A stretch of DNA of 64,000 nt from positions 2,356,001 to 2,420,000 of the forward strand of contig NZ_CP104562.2 in NCBI RefSeq assembly GCF_025398155.2, written 5' to 3'. The stretch is from Roseateles amylovorans. Its GTDB lineage: Bacteria; Pseudomonadota; Gammaproteobacteria; Burkholderiales; Burkholderiaceae_C. The notes below the pieces were generated by a model. The model was given only the letters and a program-made list of their open reading frames with translations, was not told where the DNA came from and did no database searches. The position numbers and the translations under genes are program-made. Numbering within the stretch: position 1 is the first letter of the stretch; each line of letters opens with the position of its first letter. This document shows, piece after piece, positions 35,914 through 45,430 of the stretch.

Positions 35914-38900
35914 TCAGATCAGCGGCGTGTTGTTCACATCGTCGTCATGCAGCTTGGGCTTGTAGGCCGCGGCCAGCAGGTCGTGGTTGATGTGCTCGGC
36001 GGTCGACGTCGCCGCAGTCGCCGTTCCGGCCGCTGCCGCGGTGGTGCCGGCAGCCGTGGCGGCCGTGCTGGCCGGGTCGCCCAGCAGGTTGCCGGTGGGC
36101 GCCGCCAGCAGGTCGCCCAGCTGCACCGTGGAGGCGCCGGTGGCGGTCTGCGTGGCGCCGTCCTTGGCGAACCAGACGTCGGTCATCTCATGCGTGCTGC
36201 CATCGGACTTGGTGAAGCTCGACACCAGACCCAGGACGTTGCCGTTGTCCACCGCCGTGCCCTTGACGGCGCCCAGGTTGAGGTCGCTGATGCCCAGATC
36301 CACCAGGCCCTTCAGCTCACCGGCATCGGTCTTGCCGTCATGGTTGGCATCGACCCAGACCGACAGCTTGTTGAAGGCCGTGTCCTGCGCATTGATGTGG
36401 CCGTCGTGGTTGGTGTCCAGCGAGGCGAGGGCGGTGAAGCCGTCCGCACCCTTCTGGCCATTGACCACCGTGCCGGCGCCGAACAGTTCCGCACCGCTGT
36501 TGACCTGGCCGTCGCCGTTCAGGTCCATCGCCAGCAGACCGTCGTTGCCACCCACCCAGCCCCACTTGTCGGTGTGGCCGGTGTTGTTGACGTCGAAGTT
36601 CACGCCGTTGCTGGCCGACAGGGTCTGGATGCCGTTGCCATCCAGGTCCAGCACGATCGGGCTGGCCAGGAACGGGGCATTGATCTGCTCGTTGCTCCAG
36701 CCGGCCTTCTGGTCGGAGGTCATCGCCAGCACCTGCTCCATGTTCATGGAGGCCAGATCCTGGGTTTCCCAGCCGACGAACTGGTCCGACGTCATGGCGA
36801 CGATCTGGTCGGTCGTCAGGCCCTGGATCTGGATCGAGGTCAGCGCATGGATGTCCTCGGAACCGAAGGCCAGGATCTGGTCGGTCGAGAAGGCATGCAC
36901 CTGGGCCGAGGTCATCGACATGAAGTGGCTGCTGGTCAGCGCACCGATGTCGTCCGTGGTCAGTGCCGCGATCTGGTCCGTGCCCAGGGCGCGGATCTGG
37001 GCGGTGCTGAACTCGTGGATCTGCTCGGTGGTCAAGGCCGCGATCTGATCCGTGCCGAAGGCATGGACCGCGGCGGTGCTCAGCGCGTGGATGCCGGCGG
37101 TCGTGATGGCGCCGATGTCGGCGGTTTCGATGCCGATGATCTGCGAGCTGCCCACCGCGCTCCACTGCGAGGCCGTCAGCGCATGGATCTGGTCGGAGCT
37201 GAAGGCTTCGAAGTCCGCGGAGCCGAAGGCCCGCATGTTGGCGCTGCTGATGACCGCGAGGTCACCGCTGTCCAGGGCCGCCACCTGTTCGGTGGTCAGA
37301 GCTTGCAACTGGGCCGAGTTCAGGGCGAAGACCTGGCCGGAGGTCAGGGCCTGCACATCGTCGGTGACCAGTTGGCTGACCTGCAGCGTGCTCAGCGAGG
37401 CCACCTGGGCGGTCGACAGGGCCGCGATCTGGTTGGAGTCCAGCGCCTCCAGTTGAGCGCTGTCCAGCGAGCGGATCGCCAGGGTGCTCAGGGCGCGCAG
37501 GTCCACCGTCTCGAAGGCGGCGATCTGGTCGGTGGTCAGGCCGTCGACCTGGGCCGAGCTCAGCACCGCGGCCTGGGTCGAGCTCAGGGCCACGATCGCG
37601 TCCGTGCTCAGCGCACCGATCTGGGCGGAACCGAGGGCCTGGATCTGGGTCGAGGTCAGCGCGGCGACATCCTCGCTGGTCATCGTCGAGACCTGGGCCG
37701 TGGTCAGCGCCTGGATCTGGGTGTTGCTCAGGGCGCGGATCTGGCTGCTGGTCAGCGCATTCAGGTCGTCGCTGGTCAGGTTGGCGATCTGCGCCGTGGT
37801 GAACGACGCGACCTGGGTCGTGGTCAGCGAGCTGATCTGGTCGGAGTTCAAGGCTTCCAGCTGGTCGCTCGAGAGCGCACGCAGGGCCACCGTGGACAGC
37901 GACTTGAGGTCACCCGATTCGATCGCCGCCATCTGGTCGGTCGTCAGACCCAGCACCTGGGCGGAGCTCAGGGCCGCGACCTGGGTGGAACTGAGCGCCA
38001 CCACCGCATCGGTGGCCAGCGCGCCGATCTGGGCCGAGTTCAGCGCCTGGATCTGGGTGGAGCTGAAGGCCGCCACGTCCTCGCTGGTCATCGTCGACAC
38101 CTGACCGGTGGTCAGGGCGGCGACTTGCTGCGTGGTCAGGGCGCGGACCTGGGCGCTGGTCAGCGCATTCAGGTCGTCGCTGCTCAGGTTGCTCAGCTGG
38201 CCGGTGGTCAGCGACGAGACCTGCTGCGTGGTCAGCGCGGCCATCTGGTCGGAGCCCAGGGCATCGAGCTGGTCGCTGGTCAGCGACCGCAGGGCGACGG
38301 TGGTGATGGCCTTGAGGTCACCGGTTTCGATCGCGGCGATCTGGTCGGTGGTCAGGCCGGCCACCTGCCGGGAGCCGAGGGCGGCGACCTGCTGCGAGCT
38401 CAGCGCGACGATCGCATCCGTACCCAGCGCGCCCACCTGGGCCGAGCCGAGGGCGGCGATCTGATTCGTCGCCAGGGCGGCCACGTCGGCCGTCTCCAGG
38501 GTGCTGAGCTGATCGGTGGTCAGCGCGGCCACCTGGGCGGTGGACAGTGCCTTGATCTGCGCGCTGGTCAGCGCGTTCAGGTCGTCGCTGGTCAGGTTGC
38601 TGATCTGGCCGGTGGTCAGGGCGGCGACCTGGTTGGTCGTCAGGGCGGCGATCTGATCGCTGCCCAGGGCTTCCAGTTCAGCCGAGGTCAGGGCGGCGAC
38701 CTGGCCGGTGGTCAGGGCGCGCAGTTGCGCCGTGGTCATCGCAGCGAAGTCGTCGGTGGCCAGTTGCGACACCTGGGCGGTCGTCAGCGACGACACCTGG
38801 GTGGTGCTCAGGGCCTGGACCTGGTCGGAGCTCAGCGCTTCCAACTGGTCGCTGGTCAGGGCCCGCAGGGCGACGGTGGACAGCGACTTCAGATCCGCCG

Positions 38901-41900
38901 ATTCGATCGCAGCGATCTGGTCGGTGGTCAGTCCGGCGACCTGGCGAGACGTCAGCGAAGCGACCTGGTTCGAGGTCAGGGCCACGACGGCATCGGTGCT
39001 CAGCGCGCCGACCTGGGCCGAGCTGAGCGCGGCGACCTGGGCGGTGGTGAGCGACTGCACATCGTCGCTGGTCATCGTCGAGACCTGGCCGGTGGTCAGG
39101 GCGGCCACCTGCTGGGTCGACAGCGCCTTGATCTGGGCACTGGTCAGTGCGTTCAGGTCATCGCTGGTGAGGTTGCTGACCTGGCCGGTGGTCAGGGCGG
39201 CGACCTGTTGCGTCGTCAGCGCGGCGACCTGGTCGGAGCCGAGGGCGTCGAGCTGGTCCGAGGACAGCGCCTGCAGGGCATTGGTGGTCAGCGACTTGAG
39301 GTCACCGGTCTCGAGGGCGGCCACCTGGTCGGTGGTCAGGCCGAGCACCTGGCGGCTGCTCAGCGCGGCCACCTGGGTGGAGCTCAGCGCCACGATCGCG
39401 TCGGTGCTCAGCGCACCGAGCTGGGCCGAGCTGAGCGCGGCGACCTGTTGCGAGGTCATCGCGGCCACGTCGGCCGACTCCATGGTGCTGACCTGGCCAG
39501 TGGTCAGGGCGGCGACCTGCTGGGTCGACAGCGCCTTGATCTGGCCGCTGGTCAGCGCATTGAGGTCGTCGCTGGACAGGTTGGCGACCTGGGCCGTGGT
39601 CAGCGCACCGACCTGGGCGGTCGTCAGCGCGGCGATCTGGTCGGAGCCCAGGGCGTCGATCTGGTCGGTGCCCAGGGCACGCACGGCCACGGTGGACAGC
39701 GCCTTCAGGTCACCGGTCTCGATGGCGGCCATCTGGTCGGTCGTCAGGCCGGCCACCTGGCGGGTGGTCAGCGCAGCGAACTGGGTGGAGCCCAGCGCGA
39801 CGATCGCGTCGGTGCTCAGCGCGCTGATCTGGCCGGAGCTGAGGGCGGCGACCTGGTTGGTCGTCAGCGCGGCGACGTCATCGCTGGTCATCGTCGAGAC
39901 CTGGCCGGTCGTCAGCGCGGCGACCTGCTGGGTCGACAGCGCCTTGATCTGCGCGCTGGTCAGCGCGTTCAGGTCGTCGCTGGACAGGTTGCTCACCTGG
40001 CCGGTGGTCAGGGCCGACACCTGCTGGGTGGTCAAGGCGGCGATCTGGTCGGAGCCCAGGGCATCGAGCTGGCTGCTGTCCAGGGCGCGCAGCGCGGTGG
40101 ACGACAGGGCCTTCAGGTCACCGGTCTCGAGGGCGGCCATCTGGTCGGTCGTCAGGCCCGCCACCTGCTTGGTGGTCAGCGCGGCGACCTGGGTGGAACC
40201 CAGCGCGACGATGGCATCGGTGCTCAGCGCGCCGATCTGGCCGGAGCTCAGGGCGGCGACCTGGTTGGTCGTCAGCGCAGCGACGTCGTCGCTGGTCATC
40301 GTCGAGACCTGGTCGGTGGTCAGCGCGGCGACCTGCTGGGTCGACAGCGCCTTGATCTGCGCGCTGGTCAGCGCGTTCAGGTCATCGCTGCCCAGGTTGC
40401 TGATCTGGCCGGTGGTCAGGGCAGCGACCTGGTTGGTCGTCAGGGCGGCGATCTGGTCGCTGTCCAGCGCCTCGAGTTCGGCCGAGCTCAGCGCGGCGAC
40501 CTGGCCGGTGGTCAGGGCTCGCAGTTGGCCGGTGGTGAGGGCGGCGAAGTCGTCGGTGGCCAGTTGCGAAACCTGGGTGGTCGTCAGCGACGACACCTGG
40601 TTGGTGCTCAGGGCCTGGACTTGGTCGGAGCTCAGCGCTTCCAGCTGGTCGCTGGTCAGCGCACGCAGGGCGACGGTGGACAGCGCCTTCAGGTCGGCCG
40701 ATTCGATCGCGGCGATCTGGTCGGTGGTCAATCCGGCGACTTGGCGAGACGTCAGCGAAGCGACCTGGGTCGAGGTCAGGGCCACGACCGCGTCGGTGCT
40801 CAGCGCGCCGACCTGGGCCGAGCTGAGCGCGGCGACCTGGGCCGTGGTGAGCGACTGCACATCGTCGCTGGTCATCGTCGACACCTGGCCGGTGGTCAGC
40901 GCGGCGACCTGCTGGGTCGACAGCGCCTTGATCTGGGCACTGGTCAGCGCGTTCAGGTCATCGCTGCTCAGGTTGCTGACCTGGCCGGTGGACAGGGCGG
41001 CGACCTGGGTGGTCGACAGGGCGGCGACCTGGTCCGAACCCAGCGCGTCCAGCTGGCTGCTGTCCAGCGCGCGGATGGCGGCGGTGGAGAGCGACTTGAC
41101 GTCCGCGGTTTCGAGCGCGGCCATCTGATCAGTGGTCAGACCGGCCACCTGGCGGCTGGTCAGCGCGCCGACCTGCACCGAGCTCAGCGCCACGACCGCG
41201 TCGGTCGACAGCGCACCGACTTGGCCGGAGCTCAGCGAGCCGATCTGGCCGGTGGTGAGGGCGGCGACATCGTCGCTGGTCATGGTGGAGACCTGGCCGG
41301 TGGTCAGCGCGGCGACCTGCTGGGTCGACAGCGACTTGATCTGGCCGCTGGTCAGCGCATTGAGGTCGTCGCTGGTCAGGTTGGCGATCTGGCCGGTGCT
41401 CAGCGCGGCGACTTGCACCGTCGACAGCGCTTCGATCTGGTCGGAGCCCAGGGCATTCAGTTGGTCGCTGGTCAGGGCACGCAGGGCGGCACTGTTCAGC
41501 GCGCGGAGGTCACCGGTTTCCAGCGCAGCGACCTGGTCGGTCGTCAGGCCGGCCACCTGCCGGGTGGTCAAGGCACCGACCTGGGCGGAGGTCAGGGCCA
41601 CGACGGCGTCGGTCGACAGCGCACCGATCTGGCCCGAGCCCAGCGCCTGGATCTGGTTGGTGGTCAGGGCAGCGACGTCGTCGCTGGTCATGGTCGAGAC
41701 CTGGTCGGTGGTCAGGGCGGCGACCTGCGCGGTGGACAGGGCCTTGAACTGGCCGCTGGTCAGCGCATTGAGGTCATCGCTGGACAGGTTGGCGATCTGG
41801 CCGGTGGTCAGCGAGGCGACCTGCACCGTCGACAAGGCGGCGATCTGGTCGGAGCCCAGCGCATCGAGCTGGCTGCTGTCCAGGGCGCGCAGGGCGACGG

Positions 41901-44900
41901 TGGACAGGGCCTTGATGTCGCCGGTTTCGAGCGCGGCCATCTGGTCGGTCGTCAGACCGGCCACCTGGCGGCTGCTGAGTGCGCCGACCTGGGCGGAGCT
42001 CAGGGCCGCGACGTTCTCGGTGCTCAGCGCGCCAATCTGGCCGGAGCTCAGGGCGGCCACCTGGGCGGTGGTGAAGGCCTGGACGTCGGCGCTTTCCATG
42101 CCGGCGATCTGGCCGGTCGTCAGCGCGGCCACCTGGGCGGTGGACAGGGCGCGGATCTGGGCGCTGCCCAGGGCGTTGAGGTCGTCCGTGGCCAGCGCCA
42201 CCACCTGCTGGGTGCTCAGCGCGGCGACCTGGGCGGTCGTGAGCGCGGCGACCTGGTCGGAGCTCAGGGCATCGATCTGATCGGTGCTCAGGGCACGCAG
42301 GGCCTGGGTGCTCAGGGCCTTGACGTCGACGGTCTCGATCGCACCGACCTGGTCGGTGGTCAGGCCGCCGACCTGGCGGGTGTTCAACGGGGCGATCTGG
42401 GACGAGCTCAGCGCGGCGACGTTTTCGGTCGACAGCGCACCGACCTGACCGGAGCTCAGCGCGGCGATCTGGTTGGTGGTGAGCGCCTGCACATCGTCGC
42501 TGGTCAGGGTCGAGACCTGCGCGGTGGTCAGGGCGGCGATCTGGGTGGTGCTCAGGGCCTTGATCTGGGCGCTGGTCAGCGCATTCAGGTCATCGCTGGA
42601 GAGGTTGGCGATCTGCGCCGTGGACAGCGCGGCGACCTGGGCGGTGGTCAGCGCGGCGATCTGGTCGGAGCCCAGGGCATCCAGCTGGCTGCTGTCCAGC
42701 GCGCGGATGGCGGCGGAGGACAGGGCCCGCAGGTCGCCCGTCTCCAGGGCGGCCATCTGGTCGGTCGTCAGGCCCGAGGCTTGGCGGGTGCTCAGGGCGG
42801 CGACCTGGCTGGAGCTCAGCGCCACGATGTTGTCGGTCGACAGGGCACCGATCTGCGACGAGCTCAGGGCCTGCACCTGCGAGGAGGTCAGGGCCTGGAC
42901 GTCGGCGCTTTCCATGCCGGCGATCTGGCCGGTGGTCAGCGCGGCGATCTGGGCGGTGCCCAGGGCGCGGATCTGGGCGCTGCCCAGGGCATTGAGGTCG
43001 TCGGTGGCCATGGCGGCCACTTGGCCGGTGGTCAGCGCGGCGACCTGGCCGGTGGTCAGTGCGCCGACTTGGTCGGAGTTCAGCGCATCGAACTGGTCGG
43101 TGGTCAGCGAGCGGATCGCGGCGGTGGACATGGCGCGCAGGTCGCCGGTCTCCAGGGCCGCGACCTGGTCGGTCGACAGACCGGCGATCTGCCGGGTGCT
43201 CAGGGCGGCCACTTGACCGGAGGTCAGGGCGGCGATGTTGTCGGTGGACAGGGCACCGATCTGGGTGGAGCTCAGCGCGCTGACCTGGCCGGTGGTGAGG
43301 GCCTGGACATCGGCGCTTTCCATGCTGTTGACCTGCTCGGTCGACAGCGCGGCGACCTGGGCGGTGCCCAGGGCGCGGATCTGGGCGCTGCCCAGGGCAT
43401 TCAGGTCATCGGTGGCCATGCCGGCCACCTGGCCGGTGGTCAGGGCGGCGATCTGGCCGGTGGACAGCGCGCCGACCTGGTCGGAGTTCAGCGCGGCGAA
43501 CTGGTCGGTCGTCAGCGAGCGGATGGCGCCGGTGGACATGGCGCGCAGGTCACCGGTCTCGATGGCGGCCATCTGGTCGGTCGACAGGCCGGCGATCTGG
43601 CGGGTGCTCAGGGCGGCGACTTGACCGGAGGTCAGGGCGGCGATGTTGTCGGTGGACAGGGCGCCCACCTGCGACGAGCTCAGGGCCTGGACCTGGGCGG
43701 TGCTCAGGGCCTGGACATCGGCGCTTTCCATGCCGGCCACCTGGCCGGTGGTCAGTGCGGCGACCTGGGCGGTGCCCAGGGCGCGGATCTGGGCGCTGCC
43801 CAGCGCATTCAGGTCATCGCTGGACATGGCGGCCACCTGGCCGGTGGTCAGCGCGGCGATCTGGCCGGTGGTCAGCGCGCCGACCTGGTCGGAGTTCAGC
43901 GCATCGAACTGGTCGGTGGTCAGCGAACGGATGGCATTGGTGGACAGCGCGCGCAGGTCACCGGATTCGATCGCGGCCACCTGGTCGGTCGACAGGCCCG
44001 CCAGTTGGCGGCTGCTCAGCGCGGCGACCTGGGCCGAACCCAGGGCGACGATGGCATCGGTGCTCAGCGCGGCCACCTGGCCGGAGCTCAGGGCCTGGAT
44101 CTGACCGGTGGTCAGGGCCTGGACATCGGCGGTTTCCATGCCGGCGACCTGGTCGGTCGACAGCGCCGCGACCTGGGCGGTGCCCAGGGCGCGGATCTGG
44201 CTGCTGTTCAACGCATTCAGGTCATCGGTGGAGAGCACCGACACCTGACCGGTCGTCAGGGCGGCCACCTGGGCGGAGGTCAGCGCGGACACCTGGTCCG
44301 AATTCAGGGCTTCGAACTGGTCGGTCGACAACGCACGCAGCGTGCTGGTCGAGATCGCCTTCATGTCGTCCGAGCTGATCGCAGCGATCTGGTCGGTCGT
44401 CAGGCCCTTGATCTGGATGGACGAGAGTGCGCCGATCTGGCCGGAGCTCATCGCCTCGATGGAATCGGAGCTCAGCGCGCCCAGCTGGGTCGAGCTGAAG
44501 GCCCGGACCTGGGCGGTCGACAGGGCCTGCACATCCTCGCTGGCCAGGCCGCCGAGCTGGTCGGTGGTCAGGGCGGCCAGTTGGGCGGTGGTGATGGCGC
44601 GGATCTGGTTGGTGTCCAGCGCGGCGATCTCGTCGCTGCTGAACTGGCGGATCTGGCCGGTGGTCAGCGCACTGATCTGCGCGGTGGTCAGCGCGGCGAT
44701 CTGGTCGGAGTTCAGCGCAGCGACCTGGTCGGTGCCCAGCGACTTCACCGCGGCGGTGCTCAGCGAGTGCACGGCGTCGGAGGTCAGCGCGGCGGCCTGG
44801 TCGGAGGTCAGTGCGCCGGCCTGGGTGCTGGTGATGGCCTGGGCCTGCTGGGTGGTGAGGGCGGCCACGCCTTCGGTCGAGATGGCGGCAACCTGCTGCG

Positions 44901-45384
44901 AGCTCAGCGCGCGGATCTGTTCAGTCTTGAGGGCCTGCAGGTCGTCCGAGACCATGGTGCCGATCAGGCTGGTGGTGATGGCGGCCACCTGCTGCGAGCT
45001 CAGCGAACGGATCTGGTCGGAGCCCAAGGCGTTCAGGTCGTCGGATTCCAGGCCGCGCACCTGCTGGGTGCTCAGCGAGGTGACCTGGCGGGTCGTCAGG
45101 CTGCCGAACTGGTCCGAGCCCAGCGAATTCAGCTGCTCGGTGCTGAAGGTGCGGACGGCCGCCGTGCTGAGGGCGCGCAGGTCATCAGACTCGATGGCGG
45201 CGATGTTGCTGGTCGTGAAGAACGACACAGCCTTGGTGCCCAGGGTGGCGAACTGGGAGGTCGTCAGGGCCTGGAACTGGTCCGAGGTGAAGGCGGCCCA
45301 GTCTTCGCTGGTCAGTCGGGCGAGCGTCGTGGACGTCAGCGCCTGGATCTGGTCGGTGGACAGGTTGGTAATCAGCGATGCCAT
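35914..45384 (-). CDS. Giant octapeptide-repeat protein with C-terminal EF-hand-like domain (3156 residues)
   Basis: Residues 1-8 are MASLITNL; residues 9-2904 are 362 octads in perfect register (for example STDQIQAL, TTGQVAAL, SSDDLNAL), about two Ser/Thr per octad. Ser/Thr first and Gln fourth fit a helix-capping box, so each octad may be one short helical turn packed by its Ile/Val and Leu; this is a prediction. Residues 2905-3156 are the same C-terminal domain as in the paralogue: DLDGNG (2913), DLNGDG (2954), DTNHDG (2990), DANHDG (3012), then an Ala/Thr-rich linker and a tail ending NNTPLI. The ATG at 45384 has GGAG seven bases ahead; an ATG at 45420 would start inside a leader hairpin. 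No N-terminal signal peptide. Probably a secreted surface or matrix protein; type I export is suspected but unproven. The antisense strand is also open over most of its length, an effect of the repeat. Confidence 0.9.
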   Translation of the reverse strand: MASLITNLSTDQIQALTSTTLARLTSEDWAAFTSDQFQALTTSQFATLGTKAVSFFTTSNIAAIESDDLRALSTAAVRTFSTEQLNSLGSDQFGSLTTRQVTSLSTQQVRGLESDDLNALGSDQIRSLSSQQVAAITTSLIGTMVSDDLQALKTEQIRALSSQQVAAISTEGVAALTTQQAQAITSTQAGALTSDQAAALTSDAVHSLSTAAVKSLGTDQVAALNSDQIAALTTAQISALTTGQIRQFSSDEIAALDTNQIRAITTAQLAALTTDQLGGLASEDVQALSTAQVRAFSSTQLGALSSDSIEAMSSGQIGALSSIQIKGLTTDQIAAISSDDMKAISTSTLRALSTDQFEALNSDQVSALTSAQVAALTTGQVSVLSTDDLNALNSSQIRALGTAQVAALSTDQVAGMETADVQALTTGQIQALSSGQVAALSTDAIVALGSAQVAALSSRQLAGLSTDQVAAIESGDLRALSTNAIRSLTTDQFDALNSDQVGALTTGQIAALTTGQVAAMSSDDLNALGSAQIRALGTAQVAALTTGQVAGMESADVQALSTAQVQALSSSQVGALSTDNIAALTSGQVAALSTRQIAGLSTDQMAAIETGDLRAMSTGAIRSLTTDQFAALNSDQVGALSTGQIAALTTGQVAGMATDDLNALGSAQIRALGTAQVAALSTEQVNSMESADVQALTTGQVSALSSTQIGALSTDNIAALTSGQVAALSTRQIAGLSTDQVAALETGDLRAMSTAAIRSLTTDQFDALNSDQVGALTTGQVAALTTGQVAAMATDDLNALGSAQIRALGTAQIAALTTGQIAGMESADVQALTSSQVQALSSSQIGALSTDNIVALSSSQVAALSTRQASGLTTDQMAALETGDLRALSSAAIRALDSSQLDALGSDQIAALTTAQVAALSTAQIANLSSDDLNALTSAQIKALSTTQIAALTTAQVSTLTSDDVQALTTNQIAALSSGQVGALSTENVAALSSSQIAPLNTRQVGGLTTDQVGAIETVDVKALSTQALRALSTDQIDALSSDQVAALTTAQVAALSTQQVVALATDDLNALGSAQIRALSTAQVAALTTGQIAGMESADVQAFTTAQVAALSSGQIGALSTENVAALSSAQVGALSSRQVAGLTTDQMAALETGDIKALSTVALRALDSSQLDALGSDQIAALSTVQVASLTTGQIANLSSDDLNALTSGQFKALSTAQVAALTTDQVSTMTSDDVAALTTNQIQALGSGQIGALSTDAVVALTSAQVGALTTRQVAGLTTDQVAALETGDLRALNSAALRALTSDQLNALGSDQIEALSTVQVAALSTGQIANLTSDDLNALTSGQIKSLSTQQVAALTTGQVSTMTSDDVAALTTGQIGSLSSGQVGALSTDAVVALSSVQVGALTSRQVAGLTTDQMAALETADVKSLSTAAIRALDSSQLDALGSDQVAALSTTQVAALSTGQVSNLSSDDLNALTSAQIKALSTQQVAALTTGQVSTMTSDDVQSLTTAQVAALSSAQVGALSTDAVVALTSTQVASLTSRQVAGLTTDQIAAIESADLKALSTVALRALTSDQLEALSSDQVQALSTNQVSSLTTTQVSQLATDDFAALTTGQLRALTTGQVAALSSAELEALDSDQIAALTTNQVAALTTGQISNLGSDDLNALTSAQIKALSTQQVAALTTDQVSTMTSDDVAALTTNQVAALSSGQIGALSTDAIVALGSTQVAALTTKQVAGLTTDQMAALETGDLKALSSTALRALDSSQLDALGSDQIAALTTQQVSALTTGQVSNLSSDDLNALTSAQIKALSTQQVAALTTGQVSTMTSDDVAALTTNQVAALSSGQISALSTDAIVALGSTQFAALTTRQVAGLTTDQMAAIETGDLKALSTVAVRALGTDQIDALGSDQIAALTTAQVGALTTAQVANLSSDDLNALTSGQIKALSTQQVAALTTGQVSTMESADVAAMTSQQVAALSSAQLGALSTDAIVALSSTQVAALSSRQVLGLTTDQVAALETGDLKSLTTNALQALSSDQLDALGSDQVAALTTQQVAALTTGQVSNLTSDDLNALTSAQIKALSTQQVAALTTGQVSTMTSDDVQSLTTAQVAALSSAQVGALSTDAVVALTSNQVASLTSRQVAGLTTDQIAAIESADLKSLSTVALRALTSDQLEALSSDQVQALSTTQVSSLTTAQVSQLATDDFAAMTTAQLRALTTGQVAALTSAELEALGSDQIAALTTNQVAALTTGQISNLTSDDLNALTSAQIKALSTAQVAALTTDQLSTLETADVAALATNQIAALGSAQVGALGTDAIVALSSQQVAALGSRQVAGLTTDQIAAIETGDLKAITTVALRSLTSDQLDALGSDQMAALTTQQVSSLTTGQLSNLSSDDLNALTSAQVRALTTQQVAALTTGQVSTMTSEDVAAFSSTQIQALNSAQIGALATDAVVALSSTQVAALSSAQVLGLTTDQMAAIESGDLKSLSTVALRALSSDQLEALNSDQISSLTTTQVASFTTAQIANLTSDDLNALTSSQIRALSNTQIQALTTAQVSTMTSEDVAALTSTQIQALGSAQIGALSTDAIVALSSTQAAVLSSAQVDGLTTDQIAAFETVDLRALSTLAIRSLDSAQLEALDSNQIAALSTAQVASLSTLQVSQLVTDDVQALTSGQVFALNSAQLQALTTEQVAALDSGDLAVISSANMRAFGSADFEAFSSDQIHALTASQWSAVGSSQIIGIETADIGAITTAGIHALSTAAVHAFGTDQIAALTTEQIHEFSTAQIRALGTDQIAALTTDDIGALTSSHFMSMTSAQVHAFSTDQILAFGSEDIHALTSIQIQGLTTDQIVAMTSDQFVGWETQDLASMNMEQVLAMTSDQKAGWSNEQINAPFLASPIVLDLDGNGIQTLSASNGVNFDVNNTGHTDKWGWVGGNDGLLAMDLNGDGQVNSGAELFGAGTVVNGQKGADGFTALASLDTNHDGHINAQDTAFNKLSVWVDANHDGKTDAGELKGLVDLGISDLNLGAVKGTAVDNGNVLGLVSSFTKSDGSTHEMTDVWFAKDGATQTATGASTVQLGDLLAAPTGNLLGDPASTAATAAGTTAAAAGTATAATSTAEHINHDLLAAAYKPKLHDDDVNNTPLI
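36673..45360 (-). repeat. 24-bp coding repeat array, 362 units, with a 408-bp super-repeat
   Basis: DNA for residues 9-2904. A marker octad of the ETGDLRAL type recurs near 37500, 37908, 38316, 38892, 39300, 39708, 40116, 40692, 41100, 41508, 41916, 42324, 42732, 43140, 43548, 43956 and 44364. Steps are 408 bp (17 octads) except two of 576 bp (24 octads). Neighbouring super-units are very alike at DNA level, so the array can expand, contract or be misassembled from short reads. Confidence 0.92.
38521..40980 (-). repeat. 1800-bp offset duplication inside the array
   Basis: Segment 38521-39180 is nearly identical to 40321-40980 at exactly 1800 bp distance (75 octads, three normal super-units plus one 24-octad unit). 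Both copies contain the long unit with the octad SSAELEAL. This indicates duplication of a block of super-units, not of single octads. Confidence 0.85.
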
Positions 45385-45397
45385 CTTGGAGCTCCGT

Positions 45398-45426
45398 GCG
45401 CTATGGGCTGTTGCGCCCATAGGCGC
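45398..45426 (-). promoter_or_regulatory. Leader hairpin of the giant repeat-protein gene
   Basis: Perfect inverted repeat CTATGGGC (45401-45408) and GCCCATAG (45415-45422), six-base loop, extended by GCG/CGC with one bulged base. It lies immediately ahead of the ribosome site and, if the promoter at 45431-45458 is right, close to the 5' end of the mRNA. A 5' stem-loop there could protect the very long transcript or control translation. Confidence 0.6.
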
Positions 45427-45430
45427 TTCG

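Noticed and set aside
36673..45360. The 24-bp array as a CRISPR or other spacer-repeat locus
   Set aside because: Repeats are contiguous, coding, and have no unique spacers.
31270..45384. Octads such as LTPEQI suggesting TALE-type DNA-binding repeats
   Set aside because: TALE repeats are 33-35 residues with a variable diresidue; here the period is 8 throughout. Only the helix-start motif is alike.
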